A stretch of DNA of 64,000 bases from assembly GCA_003138355.1 (NCBI GenBank), contig PLFX01000029.1:1-64000 (forward strand). Reading direction: 5' to 3'. The stretch comes from Solirubrobacterales bacterium (lineage in GTDB: Bacteria; Actinomycetota; Thermoleophilia; Solirubrobacterales; Solirubrobacteraceae). Shown in pieces: positions 25,843-34,867 of the stretch. Position 1 is the first letter of the stretch; each line of letters starts with the position of its first letter. The translations under genes were made by a program, and so were the position numbers. The notes under the pieces were generated by a model. It made no database searches and had not been told where the DNA came from. It was given only the letters and a program-made list of their open reading frames with translations.

Positions 25843-26886
25843 CTAGTCTCGGCCCGCTGCGACGGCTGACGCCGGCCGCTCGCCGCGCTGCCAGCCGATC
25901 GCCGGCGCGATCTCATTCGCGATCGTCTCGAGCATCGCCACGTTGTAGTCCACGCCGAGCTGGCTCGGCACAGTCAGCAGCAGCGTGTCCGCCGCCGCAA
26001 CCGCTTGATCGCGCGCGAGCTCCGTGGCGATGCGCTCCGGCTCGCCGGTGTACGTTCGCCCGAAGCGGCTGATCGCTCCGTCGAGCCAGCCGACCTGGTC
26101 TTCGTTCGCGTCGGCGCCGAACAGTCGGCGATCGAAGTCCGACTTGATCGGGATCACGCTGCGACCAACCGACACGCGCGGCTCACGCTCGTGCCCGGCC
26201 TTCGCCCAGGCCTCACGAAACATTCGGATCTGCTCGGCCTGGAGCTGGTCGAAGGGAACCTGCGTGTCCTCGAGAAGGAGTGTCGAGCTCATCAGGTGCA
26301 TGCCCTGCTCGCCGGCCCACACCGCGGTCTGGCGCGAGCCCGCACCCCACCAGATCCGCTCCGCAAGGCCGGGCGCCTGCGGCTGCACCGCGAGCATCGC
26401 GCTCCCGGGACCGCCACCGACATCGGCGGCGACTACGCCGGCACCGGCGATCGCGGCGCGGAATAGCTCGGTCTTCGCGCGAGCCTCATCGGGGTCGAGC
26501 GAATAGCCGAATGCCTCAGCCCCGCGCCACGCCGGCTCCGGCGAGCCGCGGCTCACGCCCAGCTGCAGGCGCCCGCCCGCCAACAGGTCCGCGGCGGCGG
26601 CATCCTCGGCCATGTAGAGCGGGTTCTCGTAGCGCATGTCGATCACGCCGGTGCCGATCTCGATCCGGCTCGTCCGCACTCCGATCGCAGCGAGCAGCGG
26701 AAACGGCGAGGAGAGCTGTCGAGCGAAGTGGTGGACTCGCACGAACGCGCCGTCGATCCCGATCTCCTCGGCGGCGACGGCCAGTTCGACGGTCTGGCGC
26801 AGCGCGTCGGCTGCGCTGTGCGTCATCCCGCCGCCCGGGTGCCACGCTCCGAAGGACAGGAAGCCGATGCGCTTGGGATGGGCCAC
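25843..26886 (-). CDS. LLM-class flavin-dependent oxidoreductase
   Basis: A 347-aa bacterial luciferase-like monooxygenase. The start is GTG 26886 (AHPKRIGFLSFGAW). It has the TIM-barrel sequence AVAAEEIGIDGAFVRVHHFA, IEIGTGVIDMRYENPLYMAEDAA and the GRLQLGVSRGSPEP loop. It uses reduced FMN or F420. It is head-to-head with a second luciferase-like gene across 49 bp, so both may respond to one promoter region. Confidence 0.92.
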   Translation of the reverse strand: MAHPKRIGFLSFGAWHPGGGMTHSAADALRQTVELAVAAEEIGIDGAFVRVHHFARQLSSPFPLLAAIGVRTSRIEIGTGVIDMRYENPLYMAEDAAAADLLAGGRLQLGVSRGSPEPAWRGAEAFGYSLDPDEARAKTELFRAAIAGAGVVAADVGGGPGSAMLAVQPQAPGLAERIWWGAGSRQTAVWAGEQGMHLMSSTLLLEDTQVPFDQLQAEQIRMFREAWAKAGHEREPRVSVGRSVIPIKSDFDRRLFGADANEDQVGWLDGAISRFGRTYTGEPERIATELARDQAVAAADTLLLTVPSQLGVDYNVAMLETIANEIAPAIGWQRGERPASAVAAGRD

Positions 26887-26935
26887 GCGCTCAGTCTCGC
26901 AGGCGCGATCGGCGGTGCGGCTAGAGTGGTGCAGC

Positions 26936-27931
26936 GTGATCAAGCTGCACGCAACGGGCATCCTCCCGTCGAGTGGGTTCGCCGACCAGATCCGCGCGAT
27001 CGACGCCGCGGGCCTGGACGGCGTGTTCGTCAGCGACCACCTGTTCGTCAGCCACGGCAAGTCGCGTCGCGAGGCGGCCCCGGGCGGCGATCCCTTTGTC
27101 AAGCTCGGTGCCGCGGCGGCGCTGTCGGACCGCCTGATCCTCGCGACCCTGGTCGTCAACATCGGTCTCATCCACCCTGCACTGGCGGCGCGCGGCTTCC
27201 TCGAGCTGGCCAACCTCGTCGGCGGGGAGCGTGTCTTCGCCGGCATCGGCGGCGGCTGGAATCGCGAGGAGTTCGAGGCGCTGGGCCAGGCCTTCCCGCC
27301 CTTTGCCGAGCGGATGGACCGGCTCGAGGAGGCCGCAGCGCTGACCCGGGTGCTCTTCGACGAGGGTTTCGCGGATCTTCACGGCGAGCACGTCGCGGCC
27401 CTGGGCGTGCGGCTCGAGCCGCCGCCCGGCTCACCTCCGCGTCTGCTTCTCGGCGGCGGATCCGACCGTATGCTCGAGATCGCTGGGCGCCACGCGGACG
27501 TCGTGGACCTCAACGGCTCCTCGCGCCGTCTCAAGCTCGGGGGAGCGCACCCTGCACTCAAGGACCCGGTGCGCCGCTTGACAACGACGGTGGACGACCT
27601 CGCCGATTCCGTTCAGCGGGTGCGCAGCAGCGCGCAAGCGTCAGGCCGCGACCCCGATCGCATCGAGTTCTCTGTGCTCGTGTCCGCGGTCCGCTTCTGC
27701 TCTGACGCGGAGGTCACCGCCGTCGAGGGCGAGCTGTGCGCCGCGGCCGGCCTCGACCCCCAGCCGCTGCGGGACTGCCCCTACGTGTTCGTCGGCCCGC
27801 CCGAGCGCATGGTTGAGCAACTGACCGAGCGCATCGAGCGCCTGCGCCTCAGCCACCTGATCCTCAGGCCGGCCGAGCCCACCGTCGTACGCCGCTTCCG
27901 GGAGGACATCGTCCGGGCCGCGGCTCGCTGA
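26936..27931 (+). CDS. LLM-class (F420-type) oxidoreductase
   Basis: A 331-aa luciferase-like TIM-barrel protein with start GTG 26936 (IKLHATGILPSSGFADQIR). Typical features are AAGLDGVFVSDHLFVSH, ATLVVNIGLIHPALAARGF and ERVFAGIGGGWNREEFEALG, which match the F420-dependent subgroup. It is the last complete gene before the tRNA-Val fragment that marks the left end of the island. Confidence 0.9.
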   Translation: MIKLHATGILPSSGFADQIRAIDAAGLDGVFVSDHLFVSHGKSRREAAPGGDPFVKLGAAAALSDRLILATLVVNIGLIHPALAARGFLELANLVGGERVFAGIGGGWNREEFEALGQAFPPFAERMDRLEEAAALTRVLFDEGFADLHGEHVAALGVRLEPPPGSPPRLLLGGGSDRMLEIAGRHADVVDLNGSSRRLKLGGAHPALKDPVRRLTTTVDDLADSVQRVRSSAQASGRDPDRIEFSVLVSAVRFCSDAEVTAVEGELCAAAGLDPQPLRDCPYVFVGPPERMVEQLTERIERLRLSHLILRPAEPTVVRRFREDIVRAAAR

Positions 27932-27944
27932 GCTTGAGTCCCTG

Positions 27945-28030
27945 ATGGGCACGGCTGGTTTCGAACCGGCGACCTCTCGCGTGTGAAGCGATACGTCACC
28001 CCGCGCAGAATCGCCGGTTTTGCCTGCAAA
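27945..28030. repeat. 86-bp direct repeat, left copy (tRNA remnant plus element end)
   Basis: By hand alignment about 78 of 86 positions match 50256-50341 with no gaps. The first 52 bp (tRNA part) differ at one base. The remaining 34 bp are non-tRNA sequence and still share GCCTGCAAA at the same offset. Looser similarity (AGTTTGCGT, GGAGTT.GGGC) continues for about 80 bp more. Confidence 0.85.
27946..27991 (-). pseudogene. tRNA-Val(CAC) 3'-half remnant, left copy (att-like)
   Basis: Read on the minus strand, the segment gives TCGC, loop TTCACAC (anticodon CAC), GCGA, variable bases, the T-arm GGTTCGAAACC and the 3' acceptor strand CGTGCCC plus A. The matching 5' half (it would start GGGCACG) is absent, and homology breaks at the base of the anticodon stem. 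Such displaced 3' halves are what site-specific integration into a tRNA gene leaves behind. A near-identical copy sits at 50257. Confidence 0.85.
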
Positions 28031-28164
28031 TGCGGCCAATGTGAATCGACTTCTCGAAACCGAGTCTTACGGAGTTTGCGTGTGTTTCACGGGAGTTTGG
28101 GCCACTGGAGGGCGCCAGTGGCCATTCAGCGGCGGCCATCGCCGGGACCAACCGCGCGGGCTTG

Positions 28165-28344
28165 TGCCGCGTCGGAGAGCAGGGCGAGCGAGTGCACAAG
28201 CGTGCCAACGACGACGTCGACCACCATGAATCCGACGATCAACGCGAGCGCGGCGGTTAGCTTGCCCGCGTCGGCGTCCGCCGACACACCGTGGGAGTGG
28301 ACCACGTGCTCATGGTCGTGTGAATGTGGTTCGCTGACGTCCAA
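28165..28344 (-). pseudogene. CDF metal exporter, N-terminal fragment
   Basis: This reads EPHSHDHEHVVHSHG, a His-rich CDF N-terminus, followed by the first helix and LVHSLALLSDAA of TM2. The frame then leaves the family exactly where HMLTDA should follow. About 60 of roughly 300 residues survive. It lies just inside the left end of the island, next to another scrap from a different gene. Confidence 0.7.
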
Positions 28345-28396
28345 TCCCGCATTCTCGATCTGCGCTCCGGCTGCGTTGCGTTCACGTGCAGCCGGC

Positions 28397-28612
28397 GGGC
28401 TCGCGGCACTCGCCGGCGAATACAACCACCTGTTGTTGCTTGGCCCGGCGATGCGCGGCTTTTTCTCCACTCCGGCCCAGATGCCTGGCGCCGTGATCGA
28501 ACCGCTTTACGTCACCGACCCGTTCGAAGGATCGATCGCAGACAGCGTGATGGACCAACAGGTCATCGCCAGCGGTATCGCGAGCGCCATCGAGCGGTTC
28601 GTTGCTCGGTGA
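28397..28612 (+). pseudogene. N-acetylmuramoyl-L-alanine amidase (Amidase_3), C-terminal fragment
   Basis: About 71 residues remain, including the family C-terminal signature MPGAVIEPLYVTDPFEGS with the catalytic-site glutamate in IEPL, then the closing helix QQVIASGIASAIERFV and a stop. No start codon belongs to it, and the sequence upstream is the CDF scrap on the other strand. It is a remnant of a wall hydrolase gene. Confidence 0.65.
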
Positions 28613-28681
28613 GGTAGTCAAACCGACACCCGGCTCGAGGCTCGAGCCGACACGTCGGATCGATGACCGCTGGCGGGCGAG

Positions 28682-28801
28682 CTAGAGCAGCGCGCCGGCG
28701 GCGGCGACGAGCGGCGAGGGGATGCCGAGCGCGGCCACCACGGTGGCAAGCCAGCGTGTAGCGAGCGCAGCGGCGAGCAGTGCGGCGAGCAGTTCAACCA
28801 T
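28682..28801 (-). CDS. Possible 39-aa hydrophobic small protein
   Basis: This ORF is too short for the track. It encodes MVELLAALLAAALATRWLAT followed by VVAALGIPSPLVAAAGALL, essentially one or two membrane helices. It lies downstream of the P-type ATPase gene on the same strand (about 90 bp after its stop), a position where small regulators of ion pumps can occur. No ribosome site is visible, so coding status is uncertain. Confidence 0.35.
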   Translation of the reverse strand: MVELLAALLAAALATRWLATVVAALGIPSPLVAAAGALL

Positions 28802-28889
28802 GAGCGGCACGATAGAAGTCGTTGTGGCGTGAGAGGTGACCGTATCGTTACGAGCGCGTTAAAAACCGGTTAATTGCAGCTATTTTGTT

Positions 28890-31800
28890 TCACGCCGACG
28901 CGCCGGTCAGCAGCGCGCGCGGACGCGGACGCGGGAGGCCGCGAAGAGGGTGTTCTACCTCACCGACGCCGCCGGCCAGGAGCACTGAGGCGATCGCTGC
29001 GCCGGCGATGAGCAGGATCCCCGGGATCGTCGGGGCGGTCAGGCCGAGGAATCCGGCGAGCGGTGGAACGTACATCGCTGCGAGCGTGAACCCTCCGGAG
29101 CCTCCGACCGCCGCGAGCACCGGCGGGGTCAGCGCTCCCTCGGCGCGTCCGAGGCTCAGGGTCTGTCCCAGCTGTGTCGCTGTGATTGCGCCGAATGCCA
29201 CGGTGCGGGCATGGGCGAGGCTGCCCAGGCGCGTGGCCAGGACATACGCGGCCAGTGCAGGGCCGGCAGTTGCTAATCCGCGGCGCAGGATGTCGGAGCG
29301 TAGTGCCGCGTCGCTGTCGCCGCCGCCTTCGCGTGCGAGGACGGTGAGGTCGCGGTTCTCGGGCTGTTGGGCGGCGACGGCGACCGCTGGCAGCGTGTCC
29401 GTGATCAGGTTCACGGTCAGGATCTGCCGCGTGGTCAGCGGCGCAGTGTGGCCGAGCATGCTGGCGCCGACGATCATCCCGAGCTCGCCGAGATTCCCGC
29501 CGAGCAGCAGACCGAGCGAGCGTCGCAGGTTCAACCAGAAGCTGCGGCCCTCGACCAGCATCTCCACGAGCGTCGCGAAGTCGTCGTCGGCGAGCACGAC
29601 ATCGGAGGCCTGGCGCGCGACCTCGGTGCCTCGGAGCCCCATCGCGACGCCGACGTCGGCCAGCCGCAGGGCCGGAGCGTCGTTGACGCCGTCACCGGTC
29701 ATCGCGACCGTGTTGCCGCTGGCCTGCAAGCGCTCGACGATGCGGAGCTTGTCCAGCGGCGTTATCCGCGCGATGACTGTCGCTCGCTCGAGCCGCTGGT
29801 CAAGCTGGTGGTCGTCGAGGTCGGCCAGCTCGGCGCCGGTGAGCAAGGCATCGGGTGTGACCCGCAGTCCTGCCTGTTCGGCGACAGCTCTCGCCGTGGC
29901 AGGGTGATCGCCGGTCAGCATGATCACGCGCACCGCGGCCTGGTGGCAGCGCACGATTGCGGCCGGGACGCCGTCACGGAGGGGATCGCTGATGCCGATA
30001 AGTCCGATGGCAACAAGTCCTTCCGGGTCCTCGGGCGCCGTGCTGTTGGTTCCCTCCGCCACCATCAGCACCCGCAGGCCCTTGCTCGCGAGACGCTCGG
30101 CTGCGTCGAGCAGCGCGGCGGTTCCTTCGCCATCCAAGGGCAGGTCGCGGTCGCGACGGCGAACCGTCTTACAGCGCGGCGCCAGCGACTCGGCGGCGCC
30201 CTTGACCAGCACACGGTCACCGAGGACGCTTGAGTGAAAGCCGCGCGCCGGGTCGAACGGCACCTCATCGTCGCGCTCAGCGCGCATTTCCGTGTCAAGC
30301 CCGTGCTCCCGTGCCGCTTCGAGAACTGCGACGTCCGTCGGGTGAGCGCCCACCCCCGGAGAGTCGGGGTGCGGACTCGCCAGGGCCGCTGACAGAAGAA
30401 CGTCGCGCAGCTCGTCTGGAGTCGCTCGTTCAGCCGCGAACGTCTCGATGGCCGTGAGCTTCAGACGGCCTGCCGTGAGCGTTCCAGTCTTGTCTGTGCA
30501 GGCGACATCGACGCGTCCGAGGGCTTCGACTGCGGCCAGTCGGCGCACGAAGGCGTTGCGGCCCGCGAGGCGGCGCGCGACCGCCGCCTCAGCGACACCG
30601 GCCAGCAACGGAAGCCCCTCGGGCACCGCCGCCGTCGCAACGCTCGCGGCAACCGCAAGCTGGCCGGCGAGCGGACGCCGCCAGGCCAAAGCGCTCAGCG
30701 CGATGACTCCGCCGCCTCCCAGCACCACCGGAAGGCTCTGGCGGACGAGCCTGTTCAGGCGTGAGTCGAGTGCGCCACGCGCCGGCTCGACCGCGGCCAG
30801 CGCCGCCGCCGTCGCTCCCATGCGGGTCCCGCGACCAGTGGCGAAGACGACGGCAACGACGCTACCGACCGTGATATCTGTGCCATCGAGGAGTACTCGA
30901 CCGGCCTCAGAGGGATCTTCTGCGTCCTTGGTCACCGGCAGCGACTCCCCGGTCAGCGCGGCCTCGTCGACCTCGAGCGAGTCCGACTGAATGATCCGCG
31001 CGTCGGCGGGCACCCGGTCGCCAGAGCTGAGCGAGATCACGTCGCCCGGCACGAGCTCGTGGGACCTCACCATCGTGCTCGCGCCATCGCGCAGCACACT
31101 TACCGTCGCCGCTTCCTCTTGCGCGAGCAGCGAGATCACGCGGCCGGCCTGATGCTCCTGCCAGACGCCGACGGCGGTATTGGCCAAGATGACAGAGGCG
31201 ATCAGCGCGACATCAGCGACCGCACCGAACATCAGTGAGATCCCCGCGCCAGCCATTAGCGCGCCGTTCAGTGGAGAGCGCAGCTGCTCACCCAGCGCGG
31301 CCGTCAGCGGGTTCTCGGAGCGCAACACGGGCAACTGAACCGCTCGCTCGGCCGCGCTCTGCTTGCTCAGACCCTCGCGTGAACTGTCGAGCTGGCGAAA
31401 CAGCTCCGCGAGGGCTGGTCGTCCCCAACGCTCGGGCTCAGGATCGATCAGACTCGCGGTCGCGGAGCGTGATGGCTTGCCGCCGCTCAGCCGCGCGACG
31501 GCCAGCCCGCTCGCAGCGAGCGCCGTGACGTACGTGGCGTGTGAGCCGCGCTCGATGCCCGGCCGGCCGGCCAGTCCCCACACGGCGCCGGCGACGTTGG
31601 AGACTGCTGAAAGCGCGATCGCGTCGTCCGAGGCCGCCTGTTTGAGCGCGGCGGCCTTGATGATGCTCCCGACTGAGCCGAGGTCGGGAGCGAGCACGTC
31701 CGCGCGCGCGGCGAAGTGCCCGCTGCGCCCGGATGTCAGAGCGATCGCTAAATCCGCGGCGGCAAAGGCGGCCGCCGCGTGCTGGCTATCGGAGAGGAAC

Positions 31801-33761
31801 GCCACGATCTGCCCATCGCGCTGGTGGCGGCGGACCACCTCGACGCCATCGCCCTCGCTGACGGGTAGCCCGACGCGGGCAGCCAGCGCCTCGGCTCGAG
31901 CCGTGTCCGACCCGGCGAGCAGCTCGACGCGTACGCCACGCTGCTCACACCCCGCGAGCATCGCCGCGGCCCCCGGCTCCAAGCGTGGCCGCAACGCGAC
32001 CAGGCCGAGCGCGACGCCGTCGACTTCACGGCTGACGACGAGCACGTAGTTGCCGCGCTCGTGCTGACGCGCAGCCTCCGGCCAGGCATCCAGGTCCCCG
32101 CACGGCTCGAGTCGCAGTCGCAAGCGCCCAACCTGTGCGAGAGCAGCGCCGGCCTCGAACACCCCATCGTGCGCGTTCGCGCGGTCGGCGACGGGAAACG
32201 CCGGGCCCCACGGCGAGCCGCTCGCGGCGGCGATGCCGGCAGCTATCGCGAGGACCTGCGGCGAGTCGAGATCGGCGCGCAGGCTAGATACGTGAGCGAC
32301 CTCGAGTCTCCGGTCGCTGAGGACTCGCGGGCCATCGACCAGCAGTACCCCCGGCATCCGCACGCTTCGCCCGAAGCGAGTGCTCACCACGGTGATCCCC
32401 GCCCGCATGACGCGCGTCGAGGCCGACGCCTCGGCGGCATCGTCGCCGATCAGCGCGGGACGCGCGTTGACCAATAGCAGCGCCGTCATCGTTCGCGTTG
32501 CCGACCGCGTGAGAACGGCCGTCAGCGCCGCGTAAGCGATGGATACGGGACCCACTATCTGCAGGTAGTGATTCAGGTGCGTCGCCGACTGCGGAACCGG
32601 CCGTGACAAGGGTACGAACGCGTCGTCGGCCGTCAGCTCGACAACGAACGGACCGCCGCTCACGCGGGCCCCGCCCGTAACCGTGTCGCCCGGACCTAGC
32701 GGCTTGGGCAGGCCGTTGCGGCCGATCATCGTGCCCGCCCCCTCGATTACCCTGCCCGCCAACGGCGCACGCTCGCCGGCGCGCAGACGGATCGTCTGCC
32801 CCGGACTGGCGTCCTGCGCATCAGCAAGGCGCGCCTCGTACGCTCGCCAAGAGTCGCGCCGGGCTTGGATCTCGGTGAAGCGGCGCAGAGCCACCGCAGC
32901 GCTGACAGCCAAACCGAGCGGGCTACCCGCGAGGCTGAGGGCGAGCACGTTGACGGCACCGACCAACAGCTCCGCCCGATCGCGACCCAACCCTGCGAAC
33001 ATCGCCCGGCGAAGCGGAGGCAGACCCTCGAGCACCCCCACCACTGCGGCCACGGCCAGCGGACCACCTGCCGCGACCGGAGGCCCCTCCGCGCCCGCAA
33101 CGCGACGTGCGGCGATCACGCCAAGCCCGGTAAGCGCCCCCGCCGCGCGCGTCCCGCTCTGGATCAGCGCTGCGCGATCGAGCGGGTGCGTCGGGCAGTC
33201 GTCTTCGGGCAGGTCCGGAAGCTCCATGCCAGTGAGCTGGGCGACGAGATCCTCGACGGCCAACTGATGCTCGTCGAACTCGATCAGCAGCCGTCCCGTC
33301 AAGCGGCTGACGCTGACGCGTCGAACCCCCGCTAACTGCCCGAAGCTGCCGACCAGCCGTTGCCCCAGCTCGGGGTCACGCTCCAGTCCACGCACCCCGA
33401 TGCGCACACGGGCGAGCAGCCCGCCGCGCTCAAGCAGGAGGGGCGGACCCTCGCGGCGTCGCTCGACAGGGTCATGTGAATGAGCGCCTGGCTCCTCGGC
33501 GCGCCGACGATGCGAGACGCTCGCGGCTCCTGTTTCGTGCTGGACGCGCGCGAGAAGCTCCGACGGCTCGCCAGCCGCCTCATCAAACTCGATCAGGATA
33601 TTCCGCGTAGCGGGGCTCGCTCGCACCCGCCGCACGCCCGGCAGCCCGCGGAGACCGGCTTCGACCTGCAACGCCCCGTGGCCCGTCCAACCGGGCGCAT
33701 GGACACGCACGCGCCCACTGCACTGGCGCACGACGCGCGCCGCATCTGTCGTGGGGCTCAT
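28890..33761 (-). CDS. Tandem P-type cation-transporting ATPase, CtpH/CtpI-like
   Basis: A 1623-aa membrane pump. The N-terminus has two HMA-like folds without CxxC (residues about 10-80 and 115-185). Residues 190-770 are a degenerate ATPase half in which the phosphorylation loop is gone (LLVDGPRVLSDR in its place). Residues 800-1623 are an active half with ALTGESLPV, PEGLPLLAG in TM4, phosphorylated Asp1090 in CTDKTGTLT, MLTGDHPATA and TGDGVNDAPAL. The PEGLP motif suits a P2-type divalent-cation pump. Size and layout match mycobacterial CtpH/CtpI. It is the third gene of an apparent operon with two small proteins upstream. The ion is unknown. Confidence 0.92.
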   Translation of the reverse strand: MSPTTDAARVVRQCSGRVRVHAPGWTGHGALQVEAGLRGLPGVRRVRASPATRNILIEFDEAAGEPSELLARVQHETGAASVSHRRRAEEPGAHSHDPVERRREGPPLLLERGGLLARVRIGVRGLERDPELGQRLVGSFGQLAGVRRVSVSRLTGRLLIEFDEHQLAVEDLVAQLTGMELPDLPEDDCPTHPLDRAALIQSGTRAAGALTGLGVIAARRVAGAEGPPVAAGGPLAVAAVVGVLEGLPPLRRAMFAGLGRDRAELLVGAVNVLALSLAGSPLGLAVSAAVALRRFTEIQARRDSWRAYEARLADAQDASPGQTIRLRAGERAPLAGRVIEGAGTMIGRNGLPKPLGPGDTVTGGARVSGGPFVVELTADDAFVPLSRPVPQSATHLNHYLQIVGPVSIAYAALTAVLTRSATRTMTALLLVNARPALIGDDAAEASASTRVMRAGITVVSTRFGRSVRMPGVLLVDGPRVLSDRRLEVAHVSSLRADLDSPQVLAIAAGIAAASGSPWGPAFPVADRANAHDGVFEAGAALAQVGRLRLRLEPCGDLDAWPEAARQHERGNYVLVVSREVDGVALGLVALRPRLEPGAAAMLAGCEQRGVRVELLAGSDTARAEALAARVGLPVSEGDGVEVVRRHQRDGQIVAFLSDSQHAAAAFAAADLAIALTSGRSGHFAARADVLAPDLGSVGSIIKAAALKQAASDDAIALSAVSNVAGAVWGLAGRPGIERGSHATYVTALAASGLAVARLSGGKPSRSATASLIDPEPERWGRPALAELFRQLDSSREGLSKQSAAERAVQLPVLRSENPLTAALGEQLRSPLNGALMAGAGISLMFGAVADVALIASVILANTAVGVWQEHQAGRVISLLAQEEAATVSVLRDGASTMVRSHELVPGDVISLSSGDRVPADARIIQSDSLEVDEAALTGESLPVTKDAEDPSEAGRVLLDGTDITVGSVVAVVFATGRGTRMGATAAALAAVEPARGALDSRLNRLVRQSLPVVLGGGGVIALSALAWRRPLAGQLAVAASVATAAVPEGLPLLAGVAEAAVARRLAGRNAFVRRLAAVEALGRVDVACTDKTGTLTAGRLKLTAIETFAAERATPDELRDVLLSAALASPHPDSPGVGAHPTDVAVLEAAREHGLDTEMRAERDDEVPFDPARGFHSSVLGDRVLVKGAAESLAPRCKTVRRRDRDLPLDGEGTAALLDAAERLASKGLRVLMVAEGTNSTAPEDPEGLVAIGLIGISDPLRDGVPAAIVRCHQAAVRVIMLTGDHPATARAVAEQAGLRVTPDALLTGAELADLDDHQLDQRLERATVIARITPLDKLRIVERLQASGNTVAMTGDGVNDAPALRLADVGVAMGLRGTEVARQASDVVLADDDFATLVEMLVEGRSFWLNLRRSLGLLLGGNLGELGMIVGASMLGHTAPLTTRQILTVNLITDTLPAVAVAAQQPENRDLTVLAREGGGDSDAALRSDILRRGLATAGPALAAYVLATRLGSLAHARTVAFGAITATQLGQTLSLGRAEGALTPPVLAAVGGSGGFTLAAMYVPPLAGFLGLTAPTIPGILLIAGAAIASVLLAGGVGEVEHPLRGLPRPRPRALLTGASA

Positions 33762-33777
33762 CTTCGCCCGCGGCAGG

Positions 33778-33954
33778 CTACGGGCGACTAGGTGGCTTCA
33801 GTGACTTCGCCTCCGCCCAGATGTCCTCGAGCTCCTCGCGCGCCCGCGCGAACGTGCGAGCGAGAAACAGTGCGCCGCGGTCCTTGTACTGCTCAACCAG
33901 CTGCTCGGCCCGCTCGATCCGGGCCTCGGCATCCGCTTTGGCATTCTCGCCCAT
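33778..33954 (-). CDS. 58-aa helical protein upstream of the P-type ATPase
   Basis: Missed by the ORF track because it is under 60 aa. It encodes MGENAKADAEARIERAEQLV and ends AREELEDIWAEAKSLKPPSRP; it is almost entirely charged, amphipathic helix. The tail resembles the REExxEDxxAEA pattern I associate with DUF5132-like proteins found near metal ATPases, but this is a weak recollection. It stops 16 bp before the ATPase start and begins 5 bp after the preceding gene ends, so it is part of the operon. Confidence 0.65.
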   Translation of the reverse strand: MGENAKADAEARIERAEQLVEQYKDRGALFLARTFARAREELEDIWAEAKSLKPPSRP

Positions 33955-33959
33955 CGACG

Positions 33960-34373
33960 CTAAGACCCGGAGGCCGGCACAGCGGCGATACCCGGCGCGG
34001 CAGCGACAGGCTCCGGAGTCGCGGCCGCACGAGCGGCGGCAGGACGCCGAGCAGCGGCAGGACGCCGAGTGGTCCGCGCGCGCGTCCCGCGCGCCGAGCT
34101 GGCGCCGCTCGACACGCGAGCAGCAGCAGGACGCTTCGGCGAGGCGGACGCGGCGTCCGCGTCGCCTGATTGTCCGATGCCGATAGGCACTACGGCGGCG
34201 ACAGTTCGGCCTGCCGTCCGAGTCGCGCCAGTTACGGTGCGAGCGGCGACAGTCGCCCCGGCCACGCCATAGACCAGGCCCTGGCGAAGCACGTCACGCA
34301 CGCGCGGCGAAAAGACGGCCGCCGTCAGCGCCACAGCTATCGCCACCTCAGACTCAAAAAAATCCTCCGGCAT
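33960..34373 (-). CDS. Small protein with SPxVRDVLRxG motif, first gene of the P-type ATPase operon
   Basis: A 137-aa protein with start ATG 34373 after GGAG; the track start adds an unsupported N-terminus. It has a hydrophobic N-terminal helix (EVAIAVALTAAVF), then SPRVRDVLRQGLVYGVAGAT, then a long Ala/Arg/Pro-rich tail. The motif recurs in the divergent gene at 34577. The layout (helix, basic amphipathic segment, disordered tail) resembles PacL/DUF1490 chaperones of mycobacterial metal ATPases, without clear sequence identity. Confidence 0.7.
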   Translation of the reverse strand: MPEDFFESEVAIAVALTAAVFSPRVRDVLRQGLVYGVAGATVAARTVTGATRTAGRTVAAVVPIGIGQSGDADAASASPKRPAAARVSSGASSARGTRARTTRRPAAARRPAAARAAATPEPVAAAPGIAAVPASGS

Positions 34374-34576
34374 CTGACACTCCAATCTCCGTTTCGGCTG
34401 CGCCGGACACATCGCGCCCGTACACATTCCGACTCATCGTACTCGCTACCGAACACCGGCAAACCGCCTCATCGGGAGCGCATCGCGCGCCAGCCGTAGA
34501 TCCCCAGCAACGGGACTCCATCGTTTGCCAGGCCGGCCTGTTCCCGGAACCTTCGGACACGCGTATCCTGTGTTTG

Positions 34577-34867
34577 ATGTCCGAGCCGACGCAGAAAGAG
34601 CCCACCGAGAGCGCTCCCGCCGCGCACAACCACACTGAGCTCAAGGTCGCAGCCGCCGCCCTCGCCGCCGCAGCCTCGCCGCCGCTCGGAATCGCCGTCG
34701 CCGCCGGTGCGGCCCTCAGCTCGCCCAAGGTGCGCGACGTCCTGCGCCGCGGAACCGTAAACGCCGTCGCGCGCGCCATCCAAGCAAGCGACCAGATCAC
34801 AACAGCCGTCACGCGCCGCGCCACGCCGACCGACAAGCCTCCAGAGCACTCCGAACCCGCCGCCTGA
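34577..34867 (+). CDS. Small protein with SPxVRDVLRxG motif, divergent from the P-type ATPase operon
   Basis: A 96-aa protein; ATG 34577 is preferred over TTG 34574. A hydrophobic Ala-rich stretch (LKVAAAALAAAASPPLGIAV) leads into SSPKVRDVLRRGTVNAVARA, matching SPRVRDVLRQGLVYGVAGAT of the gene at 33960. A polar tail follows. It appears to be a shortened paralogue and presumably serves the same pump. About 200 bp separate the two starts and should hold both promoters. Confidence 0.7.
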   Translation: MSEPTQKEPTESAPAAHNHTELKVAAAALAAAASPPLGIAVAAGAALSSPKVRDVLRRGTVNAVARAIQASDQITTAVTRRATPTDKPPEHSEPAA

